Shown here one piece after another: positions 25,322 to 34,152 of a stretch of 64,000 nucleotides of DNA. A model generated the notes under the pieces. It worked only from the letters and a program-made list of their open reading frames with translations. It searched no databases and was not told where the DNA came from. The translations under genes were made by a program, and so were the position numbers. Location: assembly GCA_965249215.1 (NCBI GenBank), contig CBDFLN010000002.1, positions 558,001 through 622,000 of the forward strand. The letters are read 5' to 3'. The DNA comes from G963667675 sp965249215. GTDB lineage: Bacteria; Chloroflexota; Dehalococcoidia; Lucifugimonadales; UBA3495. Within the stretch, counting starts at the first letter, position 1, and each line of letters opens with the position of its first letter.

Positions 25322-25747
25322 ATGGACATCGCTCTGGACATCCTCAGCGAACTGGCCCAGGACGACCGCATCCTCTGGGTTGCCGGCTCCGGCCCCGTCG
25401 TCAGCGAGAACGACTCCAAGGGCATCCAAGAGCCCGAAGTCCACGGCAGCAACGTCACCATCGAGGCCGACAACTGGCACTGCCACCTGGACTTGGACAT
25501 CGTAACCGGCATCCAGTTCGTGGAAGCCGTCGCCCACGGCGACCTCCTCTCTTACTACATCCGGTTCTCCAACGCCCAGGAAGAGACCCTCCTGCGCTCC
25601 TACTTCCCCAACCCATACCTCGACGACGATTTCAACCGCACCGACCTGCAGCCGGAAAAGCTGCAAACCTTTGAAAGCTTCCGGGACCGCTACGTAGGCC
25701 GCGACGGCATCGTCTTCGTCCAACGCCTGGCCCAGCCCTCCTCCTGA
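25322..25747 (+). CDS. Conserved hypothetical protein, faintly ChuX/HutX-like
   Basis: A soluble 141-residue protein starting at an ATG six bases after GGAGG; the frame is open further upstream but lacks a ribosome site there. The central part (VTIEADNWHCHLDLDIV followed by FVEAV and YYIRFSNAQEETLLRSYFP) recalls heme-utilisation ChuX/HutX proteins, where a shared His-rich strand precedes a long sheet. The likeness is weak and I give no function. It is followed 70 bases later by glyS on the same strand. Confidence 0.6.
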   Translation: MDIALDILSELAQDDRILWVAGSGPVVSENDSKGIQEPEVHGSNVTIEADNWHCHLDLDIVTGIQFVEAVAHGDLLSYYIRFSNAQEETLLRSYFPNPYLDDDFNRTDLQPEKLQTFESFRDRYVGRDGIVFVQRLAQPSS

Positions 25748-25817
25748 CCTCCCCGCACCGTCTCGTATTGGTGTAGAATTACCCCGTCAACACCAGCCCT
25801 TTTCCAGGAGTACACAA

Positions 25818-27146
25818 GTGCCGCGGTCCCTTCCCTACGCCGATATGGACAAGGTCCTCTCCCTATCCAAGCGACGCGGTTTCGTCTTTCAGAGCAGCGA
25901 GGTCTACGGCGGCCTCGCCTCCACCTGGGACTACGGCCCCCTCGGCGTCGAGCTTAAACGCAACGTCAAAGAGGCCTGGTGGCGTTCCGTGGTTCGCCAG
26001 CGCGACGACGTTGTCGGCCTTGACGCCGCCATCCTCATGCACCCCCAGGCCTGGGTTGCCAGCGGCCACGTCGAGAACTTCTCCGACCCCCTCGTCGAAT
26101 GTCGCGACTGTCACCTCAGATTCCGCTCCGACGACCTCGCCTTCGATAATTGCCCCCAATGCGGCGGACAGTTCACCGACCCCCGCCGCTTCAACCTCAT
26201 GTTCAAGACTTTCATGGGACCCGTCGAGGACACCGCCAGCCAGGTATACCTGCGCCCAGAGACTGCCCAGGGCATCTTTGTCAACTTCCCCAACGTCCTC
26301 AACGCCACCCGCAAGAAGCTCCCCTTCGGCATCGCCCAGATTGGCAAGGCCTTTCGCAACGAGATCACACCCGGCAACTTCACCTTCCGCACCCGGGAAT
26401 TCGAGCAAATGGAAGTCGAGTTCTTCGTCAAGCCCGGCGACGACGACCAGTGGCTCCGCCAGTGGCTCGACGACCGCTTTGCCTGGTATCTCTCCTACGG
26501 CATCCGCCCCGAAAACCTCCGGCTGCGCCGCCACGGCTCCGACGAGCTGGCCCACTACGCCAAGGACTGTTACGACATCGAGTACCGCTTCCCTTGGGGC
26601 TGGGCCGAGCTCGAGGGTATCGCCAACCGCACCGATTTCGACCTCCGCCAGCACTCCCAGTCCAGCGGCCAGGACATGACATTTTTCGACGACTCCGCCG
26701 AGGACGGAGCTCAGCGCTACTTTCCCTTCGTCATCGAGCCCTCCGGCGGCGTCGACCGCGCCACCCTAGCCTTCTGGCTTGATTCTTACGACGAAGAGCC
26801 CGGCGGCGACGCAGTCCGCACCGTCCTCCACCTCCACCGCAGGCTCGCTCCCGTAACCGTCGCCGTCCTGCCCCTCAGCCGCAACCCCCGCCTGGTCCCC
26901 ACCGCCCGTGAGGTCTACGACCAGCTCCGTCGCAGCTTCAACACCCAGTACGACGACGCCCAGAGCATCGGCCGCCGCTATCGCCGCCAGGATGAAATTG
27001 GTACGCCCTACTGTGTCACCGTCGATTTCGATACCCTCGACGACCGGGCAGTCACCATCCGAGACCGCGACTCAATGCACCAGACCCGTCTTCCTTTAGA
27101 ACGCCTGGCCTCCGTCCTTCAGGACAAGTTCGAGCACGGCTGGTGA
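25818..27146 (+). CDS. glyS: Glycyl-tRNA synthetase (dimeric, class II)
   Basis: This enzyme charges tRNA-Gly. It is the single-chain alpha2 type, not the alpha/beta type of enterobacteria. The start is a GTG after CCAGGAG. Residues SLSKRRGFVFQSSEVYGG and WDYGPLGVELKRNVKEAWW mark motif 1. A zinc-like CRDC...CPQC follows. Motif 2 is FRNEITPGNFTFRTREFEQMEVEFF. The anticodon-binding domain near the end holds VTVAVLPL and GTPYCVTVDFDTLDD. Length 442 residues is normal. A tandem duplication repeats the last codons downstream of the stop. Confidence 0.96.
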   Translation: MPRSLPYADMDKVLSLSKRRGFVFQSSEVYGGLASTWDYGPLGVELKRNVKEAWWRSVVRQRDDVVGLDAAILMHPQAWVASGHVENFSDPLVECRDCHLRFRSDDLAFDNCPQCGGQFTDPRRFNLMFKTFMGPVEDTASQVYLRPETAQGIFVNFPNVLNATRKKLPFGIAQIGKAFRNEITPGNFTFRTREFEQMEVEFFVKPGDDDQWLRQWLDDRFAWYLSYGIRPENLRLRRHGSDELAHYAKDCYDIEYRFPWGWAELEGIANRTDFDLRQHSQSSGQDMTFFDDSAEDGAQRYFPFVIEPSGGVDRATLAFWLDSYDEEPGGDAVRTVLHLHRRLAPVTVAVLPLSRNPRLVPTAREVYDQLRRSFNTQYDDAQSIGRRYRRQDEIGTPYCVTVDFDTLDDRAVTIRDRDSMHQTRLPLERLASVLQDKFEHGW

Positions 27147-27234
27147 TGCTCCCGCAGCCCGCATCTAGAACGCCTGGCCTCCGTCCTTCAGGACAAGTTC
27201 GAGCACGGCTGGTGATGCTCCCGCAGCCCGCATC
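27097..27234 (+). repeat. Perfect 69-bp tandem duplication across the glyS stop
   Basis: Bases 27097-27165 are repeated exactly as 27166-27234. The unit covers the last 16 codons of glyS, its TGA and 19 bases beyond. The gene is not altered because the stop in the first copy is used. Identity over the whole unit indicates a very recent event. Confidence 0.95.
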
Positions 27235-27285
27235 GATTTGAATTAGTCCTAATCTGGCCGCCCAATTCGCCCGTAAGGTAAGCAC

Positions 27286-27708
27286 ATGAGCACCGCTCCC
27301 AGGGGCCAAGCCCAGCGTTACATCCAGGGTATCCAGCGCAACCTGAGCCGCCTCGAAGACCTGCTGCGCCGCCTGGAAGCCCAGTCTCCTAAAGTCCCCA
27401 CCCGGGACGCCCGTACCGAACTCCTCGGCCAGGTTCACGTAGCCGGCGCTATGGACCAGCGCCGCCTCTTCGATTTGCTCGACCAGCGGTCCGTCAGCCA
27501 CGCCTGGATTGGCGCCCAGGTCGGCGCAGAGTATCTCGACGTCTGGCAGGGCGCCGACGGCCGCACCTGGTATCGCGTCACCCAGCGCGCCGTCCGCGAT
27601 CTGTACCTGGGCCAGATGGCCGCTTCATCCGGCCAACCTGACCAATCCCAGTCGCCTTTCTCAGAAGATTGGGACAGCCAGGAGGACTCCGCCTATGACA
27701 GGCTATGA
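27286..27708 (+). CDS. Hypothetical protein upstream of a MazF-like toxin
   Basis: A 140-residue protein I do not recognise. The N-terminal third is a predicted helix with heptad-like leucines (IQRNLSRLEDLLRRLEAQ). The middle contains HAWIGAQVGAEYLDVWQGADGRTWYRVTQRAVRDLYLG, and the end is acidic and Ser/Gln rich. It overlaps the following MazF-like gene by 14 bases, so the two are co-translated. The position is that of an antitoxin, but the sequence is not that of MazE or another antitoxin I know. Confidence 0.65.
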   Translation: MSTAPRGQAQRYIQGIQRNLSRLEDLLRRLEAQSPKVPTRDARTELLGQVHVAGAMDQRRLFDLLDQRSVSHAWIGAQVGAEYLDVWQGADGRTWYRVTQRAVRDLYLGQMAASSGQPDQSQSPFSEDWDSQEDSAYDRL

Positions 27709-28036
27709 GCCCGGCGATTTCGTCCTCGTTCCGCACCCCCTCGACCGGCCCGACTCCGGCCGCCAACGGCCCGCACTCGTCATCAGCTCTGCCAACTACA
27801 ATCAGGTCACGGGGGAACTTATCATCGCCCAGGTCACCGGCCGCCTTTCCGCCCCTCCACGAATCGGCGACTCTCCCGTATTCACCTGGCAGGAAGCCAA
27901 CTTGTCCTCCACATCCCTCGTACGCTCCCGCCTGGCCACCGTCAAAGCTTCCCTCGTCATACGGCCCTTGGGCCGGCTCAACCCCGATGACTTTCAGGCC
28001 GTACTTAAGTCATTGTATGCCGCCGTCTTCGAGTAG
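27695..28036 (+). CDS. Type II toxin, PemK/MazF family
   Basis: MazF-family proteins are sequence-specific mRNA interferases with an SH3-like barrel. The 113 residues start at an ATG nine bases after AGGAGG. They show the hallmark order GDFVLVPHPLDRP, RQRPALVISSANYN, LIIAQVTGR and SLVRSRLATVKASLVIRPLGRL. It overlaps its upstream partner by 14 bases. Activity cannot be judged from sequence, but the RPALVIS strand and the conserved Arg are intact. Confidence 0.85.
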   Translation: MTGYEPGDFVLVPHPLDRPDSGRQRPALVISSANYNQVTGELIIAQVTGRLSAPPRIGDSPVFTWQEANLSSTSLVRSRLATVKASLVIRPLGRLNPDDFQAVLKSLYAAVFE

Positions 28037-28144
28037 CATCCAAGCTCCCGCTCCCATGCCCTTCTCCATCCTCGACCGTCCTGAACTGCCATTGTCCCCG
28101 GACCGCATACCTCTCTCCTCATCCTTGAGTTACAACAACCTGCC

Positions 28145-28990
28145 ATGCCGCCCAACCTAGTATCAGCAACCCTCCGCCGCGGCCTCTTTACCCGCGTCGT
28201 CGGCAAGCGCATCCTCTTCTTCCAGGAGATTTCCTCCACCATGGACGAAGCGGCCCGCCAGGCCCAGGCCGGCGCAGACGAGGGCCTTGTCGTCGTCGCC
28301 GAGGTCCAGACCGCCGGCCGCGGACGCCTGGGTCGAAGCTGGGTCTCCAGCCCCGGCAACCTTTACTTTTCCGTTCTCTTCCGGCCTCCCCTGCCGGCCC
28401 TCCCCATGATTAGCATCCTCGCCGGCGTCGCCGTAGTCCGCTCAATCAAGGCCTGCACCGGCGCAGACCCCCGCATCAAGTGGCCCAACGATGTCATGCT
28501 CCATGGCAAGAAAGTAGGCGGCATTCTCGTCGAGACCGCCGTCCAGGGAGACCAGGTAGCCCATGCCGTTCTCGGCATCGGTATCAACGTCGACCTCGAC
28601 CTTGACGCCTTGGGCGATATTCGCGACTTCACCACCAACCTCAGCCTGGCCGTCAACGCGGCCGTATCCCGCGAGGCTCTCCTCCGCCAGCTCCTCCACG
28701 ACCTCGACGCCCTCTACCACCAGGCCGTCCAGGGCGTTTCCGTCCTGCCCGAATGGCGGCCCCTGCTCGACACCGTCGGCCGGCGCGTCCAGACCTACGG
28801 CCGCGCCCCCTACAATACCGGCGTCGCCGAGGACATCGACGACGTCGGCAACCTGCTATTGCGCTTGGACGACGGCTCGCTCCTCACCCTCACCGCCGGC
28901 GACGTCTCCCTCACGGACCACCAAGACCCTACCCCAAACCCAGGGCCAACCAACCCCAAGCCCTCTGATCCAGAGGCAACCAGGCCATGA
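28145..28990 (+). CDS. birA: Biotin--[acetyl-CoA-carboxylase] ligase
   Basis: This enzyme activates biotin with ATP and attaches it to carrier proteins. The biotinyl-AMP loop GRGRLGR is at residues 58-64. KWPNDVMLHGKKVGGILVE and GIGINVDLD follow, and a C-terminal beta domain ends at LTAGDVSL. There is no N-terminal DNA-binding helix-turn-helix, so it should be a ligase only and not a repressor. The last 25 residues are Pro/Asp/Thr rich and look like read-out into neighbouring low-complexity DNA. Confidence 0.93.
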   Translation: MPPNLVSATLRRGLFTRVVGKRILFFQEISSTMDEAARQAQAGADEGLVVVAEVQTAGRGRLGRSWVSSPGNLYFSVLFRPPLPALPMISILAGVAVVRSIKACTGADPRIKWPNDVMLHGKKVGGILVETAVQGDQVAHAVLGIGINVDLDLDALGDIRDFTTNLSLAVNAAVSREALLRQLLHDLDALYHQAVQGVSVLPEWRPLLDTVGRRVQTYGRAPYNTGVAEDIDDVGNLLLRLDDGSLLTLTAGDVSLTDHQDPTPNPGPTNPKPSDPEATRP

Positions 28991-29949
28991 CTCCCCAGCC
29001 CAGTGATCCCCGCGAAAGGACACCCGCCCGTGGTCCCAGCGAACGCAGGCATTTTCGCAATCCCTTCTGTCCCTCTTGTATATGTCAGTAACCCACCAAC
29101 AACCCATCATCCCCTCTACCCCCGCGCCACCGTCATCTTCTCTATCCCCGAGCCCCTCGCTTTTGTCATTCCGAGCGAAGCCGCGGATTCTAGAGTCCCC
29201 ACGCCTCCAGCCCGCGCACTTGGCCCGGGCCTACTGAGCACTTATTCCCCGCTCACCCTGATTGAAATCGAAGGGTGAACTGGGAAACCGGGCTCCGTTC
29301 GCCCTGAGGGAAATCGAAGGTCGAACCGACAGCTAGGAAAATGCCCCCATCCTGTCTATCCCATGAATCCCGTGAATCCCGTGAATCCCAGTTCAGACTC
29401 CCACCCCCCCAACTGACACTTGCCCCTTCCCAACCCCCCACGTAATCCCCTACCATGGAATACCTCAGCACCCATCAGGAACGGCAGCCAAGTCCCGCCC
29501 GCCGACACCCTCCCAAACGGGAGGAAATGGGAGCAAATGAGAGGCAAACTAAAATTTCCAGCTACAGGTGGACCTAACCAATGAACCAGGTCAGGTTTCG
29601 CATCAACGCCCTCCGCCGCAAGACAAAAACCGCGCTTCGCGGTGAACTCGTCGAACTACCCCACGTCCCAACCCGCCGCAGGTCCAAGGACTTTCGACGA
29701 TTGTCCGGCTACGTCAACGAACTACACGACACTTGCAATTCCCGCCCCTTGTCCTGCCATCCCCTCCCCCTTCCCGTCATTCCCGCCCACACCCTGCCAT
29801 TCCCGCCCCCAGCCTGTCATTCCCGCCCCCAGCCTGCCATCCCCGCCCCCAGCCTGTCATTCCCGCGCAGGCGGGAATCTCGCGCCCGCAGCCAGGCACG
29901 AATCAAACGCCAATAACCCAAGCACACACCTTCCAACAAAGAGGACCCC
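28991..29949. other. Repeat-rich intergenic region, no gene supported
   Basis: This stretch of 959 bases has no convincing gene. It holds a CGTTCG...TCGAAGG hairpin unit (29294-29320), a triplicated GTGAATCCC run near 29363-29390, a polypyrimidine tract of CCCGCCCCCAGCCTG units, and an inverted repeat ATTCCCGC/GCGGGAAT at 29859-29878. The open frames here translate to proline-rich strings and the FPRRRES motif, which is typical of repeat DNA and not of proteins. Confidence 0.7.
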
Positions 29950-30762
29950 ATGCTTGAAAAACTCAGCCTCGAAGGCAAGACAGTAATCATCACCGGCGGC
30001 GGCACCGGCCTTGGGCTCGCCATGGTCCGGGCCCTCGCCCGCGCCGGCGCAGACCTCTGCATCGCCGGCCGCCGCCCCGAACCCATCCAGGCCGCCGCTC
30101 AGGAGGTCCAGGAACTGGGCCGTCGCGCCGTCTCCGTCCCCACCGACGTATCAGACTCCGCCCAGGTCGACGGCCTCGTTGCCGCTGCCCTCGACCATTT
30201 CGGCCGCATCGACGTCCTCATCAACAACGCCGGCGCAGCCAACAGTGAAAACCTTCGCAAGCCCATCTGGGATATCACTGACGACGATTGGCGCTGGCTC
30301 ATGGACGTTAACCTCACCGGCGCTTTCTACTGTTCCCGCGCCGTCTCCCGTCCCATGGTCGATCAGGGCAAGGGCAAAATCATCAACGTCGCCTCCGGCT
30401 TCGCCCTCCGCGGCGGCCGAGACATCTACATGTACTGCTGTAGCAAGGGTGGCATGCTCCAGCTTACTCGCGTCCTTTCCTTCAACCTCGCCAGAAGTGG
30501 CGTCACCGCTAATACCATCGTCCCCGGCTTCATCCCAACCGACATTCTCGCCGACGACGACCCCAGCATGACCCCCCGGTCCGGCGTCTTCCTTCCCATA
30601 GGCAAGCTCGGCAGTCCCGAGGACATGGGGCCCATCGCCGTCTTTCTTGCTTCCGATGCCTCGGACTACATGACCGGCGAGATGATAGTCGCCGACGGCG
30701 GCGGCTTGGCTGGCGGCATAGCTCCCACCGGCCACGCTCCCGTCCAAGCCCTGGAACCCTAG
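29950..30762 (+). CDS. SDR family oxidoreductase (catalytically complete)
   Basis: A classical short-chain dehydrogenase of 270 residues. The NAD(P)-binding TGGGTGLG is at 15-22 and NNAG at 92-95. The catalytic Ser149, Tyr162 and Lys166 (in YCCSK) are present, and the FDILADD-like C-terminus ends with the usual MTGEMIVADGGG. FabG-like 3-oxoacyl reductases and many alcohol dehydrogenases share this pattern, so the substrate is open. It precedes a second SDR gene by 59 bases and is probably co-transcribed with it. Confidence 0.9.
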   Translation: MLEKLSLEGKTVIITGGGTGLGLAMVRALARAGADLCIAGRRPEPIQAAAQEVQELGRRAVSVPTDVSDSAQVDGLVAAALDHFGRIDVLINNAGAANSENLRKPIWDITDDDWRWLMDVNLTGAFYCSRAVSRPMVDQGKGKIINVASGFALRGGRDIYMYCCSKGGMLQLTRVLSFNLARSGVTANTIVPGFIPTDILADDDPSMTPRSGVFLPIGKLGSPEDMGPIAVFLASDASDYMTGEMIVADGGGLAGGIAPTGHAPVQALEP

Positions 30763-30821
30763 CCGGCGCCGGAACATCCCGTCTCGGCCCCTTAACCCCT
30801 TATAAATTAAGGAGACCCGCC

Positions 30822-31589
30822 ATGCCCGTGCTTCCAGAATTTAGTCTTTCCGGCCGCGTCGCCGTCCTCCACACCACCGGCAGCGATCACGCCCCGTTCT
30901 TCGCCCAGGCCCTCGCGCAGGCCGGTGCCCTCGTCTTCACCATCGCTCGCCGCCAGGAACTCCTGGACCCGGTATTGCAATCCCTATCCTCTTATCCCGC
31001 AGACCATCGCGGCGTTGTGGCCGACATCGGCCGCGACGGCCCATCAGGCGTTGCCGCGGCCATGTCCTCTTTTGATCAGCTTGACAGGCCCGTGGACATC
31101 CTCGTCAACGATACCCGCAGCCTGCATGCCGGCCCCCTCGACGCCATAACCCCCCATGAATGGGATGAACTCCACTCCCGCAACATCCGGTCAACCTTCT
31201 TCCTCACCCAGGAGGTCGCCCGCCGCATGCAGGCAAGCCAGTACGGCCGCATCGTCAACCTCGTCTCCATACTGGCCGAGCGCGGCATGGCCAACAGCAC
31301 GGCCTTTGCTTCCACCCAGGCCGGCCTCCTGTCCCTCACCAAGTGCCTGGCCCTGGAACTCGGCCGCTCCAACATTCGGGTCAACGCTCTTGGCCTCGGC
31401 TGGTTCACTGCCGAAGACATCCCCTTGGAAGTCCAGCAGCAAGAACTCCTGGTCCGCTTTACTCCCCTCCGCCGAAAGGGGCATCCCAGCGATGTCGGCC
31501 CCCTCCTTGTCTACCTCTCATCCCAGGCCTGCGACTACGCCACCGGCCAGCCCGTGTACGTAGACGGCGGCCTCAACGCCCATCCCTAG
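30822..31589 (+). CDS. Degenerate SDR family protein lacking catalytic Tyr and Lys
   Basis: The fold is a normal SDR of 255 residues, recognised from VDILVNDTRS, NIRSTFFLTQEVARRM, GRIVNLVSI, AGLLSLTKCLALELGRSNIRVNALGLGW and the closing YATGQPVYVDGG. Key residues have changed: the cofactor loop TGxxxGxG reads TTGSDHAP, NNAG reads NDTR, and the YxxxK pair reads Phe162 and Gln166. Ser149 is kept. It should not be an active dehydrogenase and may pair with the complete SDR encoded just upstream. A GGAGACCC ribosome site precedes the ATG. Confidence 0.85.
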   Translation: MPVLPEFSLSGRVAVLHTTGSDHAPFFAQALAQAGALVFTIARRQELLDPVLQSLSSYPADHRGVVADIGRDGPSGVAAAMSSFDQLDRPVDILVNDTRSLHAGPLDAITPHEWDELHSRNIRSTFFLTQEVARRMQASQYGRIVNLVSILAERGMANSTAFASTQAGLLSLTKCLALELGRSNIRVNALGLGWFTAEDIPLEVQQQELLVRFTPLRRKGHPSDVGPLLVYLSSQACDYATGQPVYVDGGLNAHP

Positions 31590-31594
31590 CGTAA

Positions 31595-31623
31595 TTGAAG
31601 CCTCTCATGCCCTGCTGTACAAT
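31595..31623 (+). promoter_or_regulatory. Promoter of the histidine operon
   Basis: TTGAAG (31595-31600) and TACAAT (31618-31623) are separated by exactly 17 bases and end 14 bases before the hisZ-like ATG. The leader is therefore very short, leaving no room for a T-box or attenuator. Confidence 0.65.
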
Positions 31624-31637
31624 ATCCGCCAATAGCC

Positions 31638-33092
31638 ATGCAACGTGAATCAGCCGGGCCTGCCAAAACCCTATCCCGTTTGCGGGGGATGCGGGACGTA
31701 TCCAATCAGGGGCAGCGCATCAAGCGCGGACTCCAGGACAGCCTGTCCGACCTCATGGCCGGGTTTGGCTACCTCCAATTGGAAACTCCAATCCTGGAGC
31801 CCACCGAACTATTCCTGCGTAAGTCCGGCGGCGAGCTCGCCTCGCGACTCTACAGCTTCACCGATCCCGGCGGTTCCTCCGTTAGCCTCCGCCCCGAGTT
31901 CACCTCATCCATCATGCGGTACTATCTCGAGAACGCCTCCGATATAGACCTGCCCGCCCGCTGGCAATACTCCGGCCCCGTCTTTCGTCACGACCCATCC
32001 AACCCCCAGACCGGCGGTCAATTCACCCAAATCGGCGCAGAATTGGTCGGCGCTTCCGGTGTCCTCGCCGACGCCGAAGTCCTCGGATTGGCTGCCCTTA
32101 CCCTCTCCCAGGTGGGCGTCGACGGCTGCCAGCTTGAACTCGCCGACCTCGACGTCCTCAACAGCATCCTGGACGCTGTCGGCGTCTCCCAGCGGTCCAG
32201 GTCCTTCATCATTAGTAATGCCCACCGCCTCAGTGCCGGCCGCTCCGCCGTCCCGGCTGCTTTGGCCGAGGCGGCCCGTTGGCGCCTAACCGGCAGCAAC
32301 GGTGAAGACCAGTACCTAAGCCAGGCCATTGCCGGGCTCGACGAATCCCAAGCCAGGGTAGTCCTCCGCGGCCTCCTCCAATGGGGCGGCTCTACCCAAC
32401 TGGGTCAGCGTCAACCTGAAGAGGTCGTCGACCGCCTTCTACGCAAGCTGCGAGGGCTGGACACCGAGGCCAACCTCCGACGCGGTCTTGAACTGGCCTG
32501 CGATCTCGCAGCTGTTCGCGGCAGCCCCCCCGCTGCCCTTGACTCCGCAGCTGCCGTGGTCAAGGCCGCCGCCGCCGCCCCGGAGCCTCTTGACCGCCTT
32601 TCCCAGCTCATCGAACTCCTCCCCTCTCACACCGGAGTCGGCGAGGCGCTGGTCCTCAATTTCGGCCTGTTCCGCGGCCCGGCGTACTATAATGGCATTG
32701 TGTTTGAACTCAATCACCCAGCCTCCGGCTCCTCTCTGGGAGGCGGGGGACGCTACGACGCCCTCGCCTATTCCCTGGGCAGCGCGGAGCCCGTTCCCGC
32801 CCTCGGATTTGCTTGCAACCTCGAGTCCCTCCTTGCCCTTCCCGGAGCTGTCTCGACCTATTCAGCATCACCCGTCCTTCGGCCTCAGACCCTCGTCGTC
32901 GCCGCCGGTCCCGAAAGCTACGCCGACGCCCTTGCTGCCTCCCGCGACCTCCGCTCCCAGGGCGTCCTCAACCAACTGGAAGTCGGCGGCCTCGATTTGC
33001 AGCCGGCCCTGGCCTACGCCAGGAAGCAAAATATTCCCCAGGTCGTCCTCGTTCACACTGGCGGCCGCCGCGTGACCCATGCAGTTGACTGA
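31638..33092 (+). CDS. hisZ: HisZ-like ATP phosphoribosyltransferase regulatory subunit / HisRS paralogue
   Basis: The 484 residues are related to histidyl-tRNA synthetase: RLRGMRDV, ETPILEPTELFLRKSGGE, SVSLRPEFTSSIMRYY, a motif-2-like RWQYSGPVFRHDPSNPQTGGQFTQIG, and GPAYYNGIVFEL followed by GGGGRYDALAYSLG. The HisRS motif-3 GxER is replaced by CNLESLL, and the motif-2 arginine and glutamate pattern differs, so charging activity is doubtful. It is first in a his operon and overlaps hisG by 14 bases, which favours HisZ. A C-terminal anticodon-binding-like domain is retained, unlike short HisZ proteins. A true HisRS is the alternative. Confidence 0.75.
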   Translation: MQRESAGPAKTLSRLRGMRDVSNQGQRIKRGLQDSLSDLMAGFGYLQLETPILEPTELFLRKSGGELASRLYSFTDPGGSSVSLRPEFTSSIMRYYLENASDIDLPARWQYSGPVFRHDPSNPQTGGQFTQIGAELVGASGVLADAEVLGLAALTLSQVGVDGCQLELADLDVLNSILDAVGVSQRSRSFIISNAHRLSAGRSAVPAALAEAARWRLTGSNGEDQYLSQAIAGLDESQARVVLRGLLQWGGSTQLGQRQPEEVVDRLLRKLRGLDTEANLRRGLELACDLAAVRGSPPAALDSAAAVVKAAAAAPEPLDRLSQLIELLPSHTGVGEALVLNFGLFRGPAYYNGIVFELNHPASGSSLGGGGRYDALAYSLGSAEPVPALGFACNLESLLALPGAVSTYSASPVLRPQTLVVAAGPESYADALAASRDLRSQGVLNQLEVGGLDLQPALAYARKQNIPQVVLVHTGGRRVTHAVD

Positions 33093-34125
33093 CTCCCCGC
33101 CTAACGACGGCTCCTCGGCCTCTGCCCGTCTCAGACTCGCCTTGCCCAGTGACGGGGAGCTGTATCAGGGCGCCCTCGACTTCATGCAGGACTCCGGCCT
33201 CAACGTCCGCCGCCCCAGCGCCCGCAGCTACACCGGGCAGATACCGTCTTTGCCCGGCGTCGAGGTCCTCTTCCAACGCACCGCCGACATCACGCAGAAG
33301 GTCGAAGAAGGCAGCGCCGACCTAGGCATCACCGGCCTCGACCGCTACCTTGAGTACCGCAATGACGAACGCCGCGTCGTCTCCCTTATCGACGACCTCC
33401 ACTTCGGCCGTTGCGAGTTTGTCTTGGCCGTCCCATCGTCTTGGCTCGACGTTACCTCCGTCGCCGACCTCGCCGATCTGGCCCTTGAGTTCCGCCAGGC
33501 CGGCAAGCAGTTGCGCATCGCCAATAAGTACCCTCGTCTCCTCCGTAACTACCTCTTCGACCGGGGCATCAACTACTTTACCCTCGTCCCGGCCTCCGGC
33601 TCCCTGGAAGCCGCCCCCGCCGCCGGCTACGCCGACCTCATCGCCGACATCACCTCCACCGGCGCAACTCTGCGCGAAAACAGCCTCAAGACCCTGGAAG
33701 AAGGCGCCATCCTCGTCTCCCAGGCCTGCCTAATTGGCAACACCTTCAACCTTGCCAATACCTCTGCCGCCCTACCCCTCGCCCGCTCCATGCTCGAGCT
33801 CATGGAAGCCCACCTTCAGGCCGGTCCTTTCTACCGCCTCACCGCCAACGTCCGGGGCAGGTCCGCCGCCGAAGTCAGCGCTGCTATCCTGGCCCGCCCT
33901 GACGTCTCCGGCCTGCGCGGCCCCACCGTCGCCCGTGTCTACAATACCCAGGAACAGGACTGGCACAGCATCAGCCTTTTGGTCAGAAAAGAAAAACTCC
34001 TGGAAGCCGTAGACCACCTGCGCGACTGTGGAGCCGTAGACATCGCCGCCTACCGCGTCAGCTATCTCTTCGACGGCCACTCCCAGGCTTACCATAACCT
34101 GTTCGAGGGCAACCCCGGCCCGTGA
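33079..34125 (+). CDS. hisG: ATP phosphoribosyltransferase, long form
   Basis: HisG starts histidine synthesis by joining ATP and PRPP. The 348 residues contain LRLALPSDGELYQGALDFM, VEEGSADLGITGLDRYLE, KQLRIANKYPRLLRNYL, and the PRPP site GSLEAAPAAGYADLIADITSTGATLRENSL in family order. About 75 residues at the C-terminus (from ISLLVRKEKLLEAVDHL) form the ACT-like regulatory domain of the long form. Long HisG usually works without HisZ, so the neighbouring hisZ-like gene is notable. Confidence 0.93.
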   Translation: MQLTDSPPNDGSSASARLRLALPSDGELYQGALDFMQDSGLNVRRPSARSYTGQIPSLPGVEVLFQRTADITQKVEEGSADLGITGLDRYLEYRNDERRVVSLIDDLHFGRCEFVLAVPSSWLDVTSVADLADLALEFRQAGKQLRIANKYPRLLRNYLFDRGINYFTLVPASGSLEAAPAAGYADLIADITSTGATLRENSLKTLEEGAILVSQACLIGNTFNLANTSAALPLARSMLELMEAHLQAGPFYRLTANVRGRSAAEVSAAILARPDVSGLRGPTVARVYNTQEQDWHSISLLVRKEKLLEAVDHLRDCGAVDIAAYRVSYLFDGHSQAYHNLFEGNPGP

Positions 34126-34152
34126 ACCGGTGGCCTGCCCACTTCTAACCCC

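Noticed and set aside
29581..29916. A 111-codon open frame with Pro/His/Ser-rich sequence
   Set aside because: It runs through the CCCGCCCCCAGCCTG tract and a REP-like hairpin; the FPRRRES string is a known product of translating such repeats.
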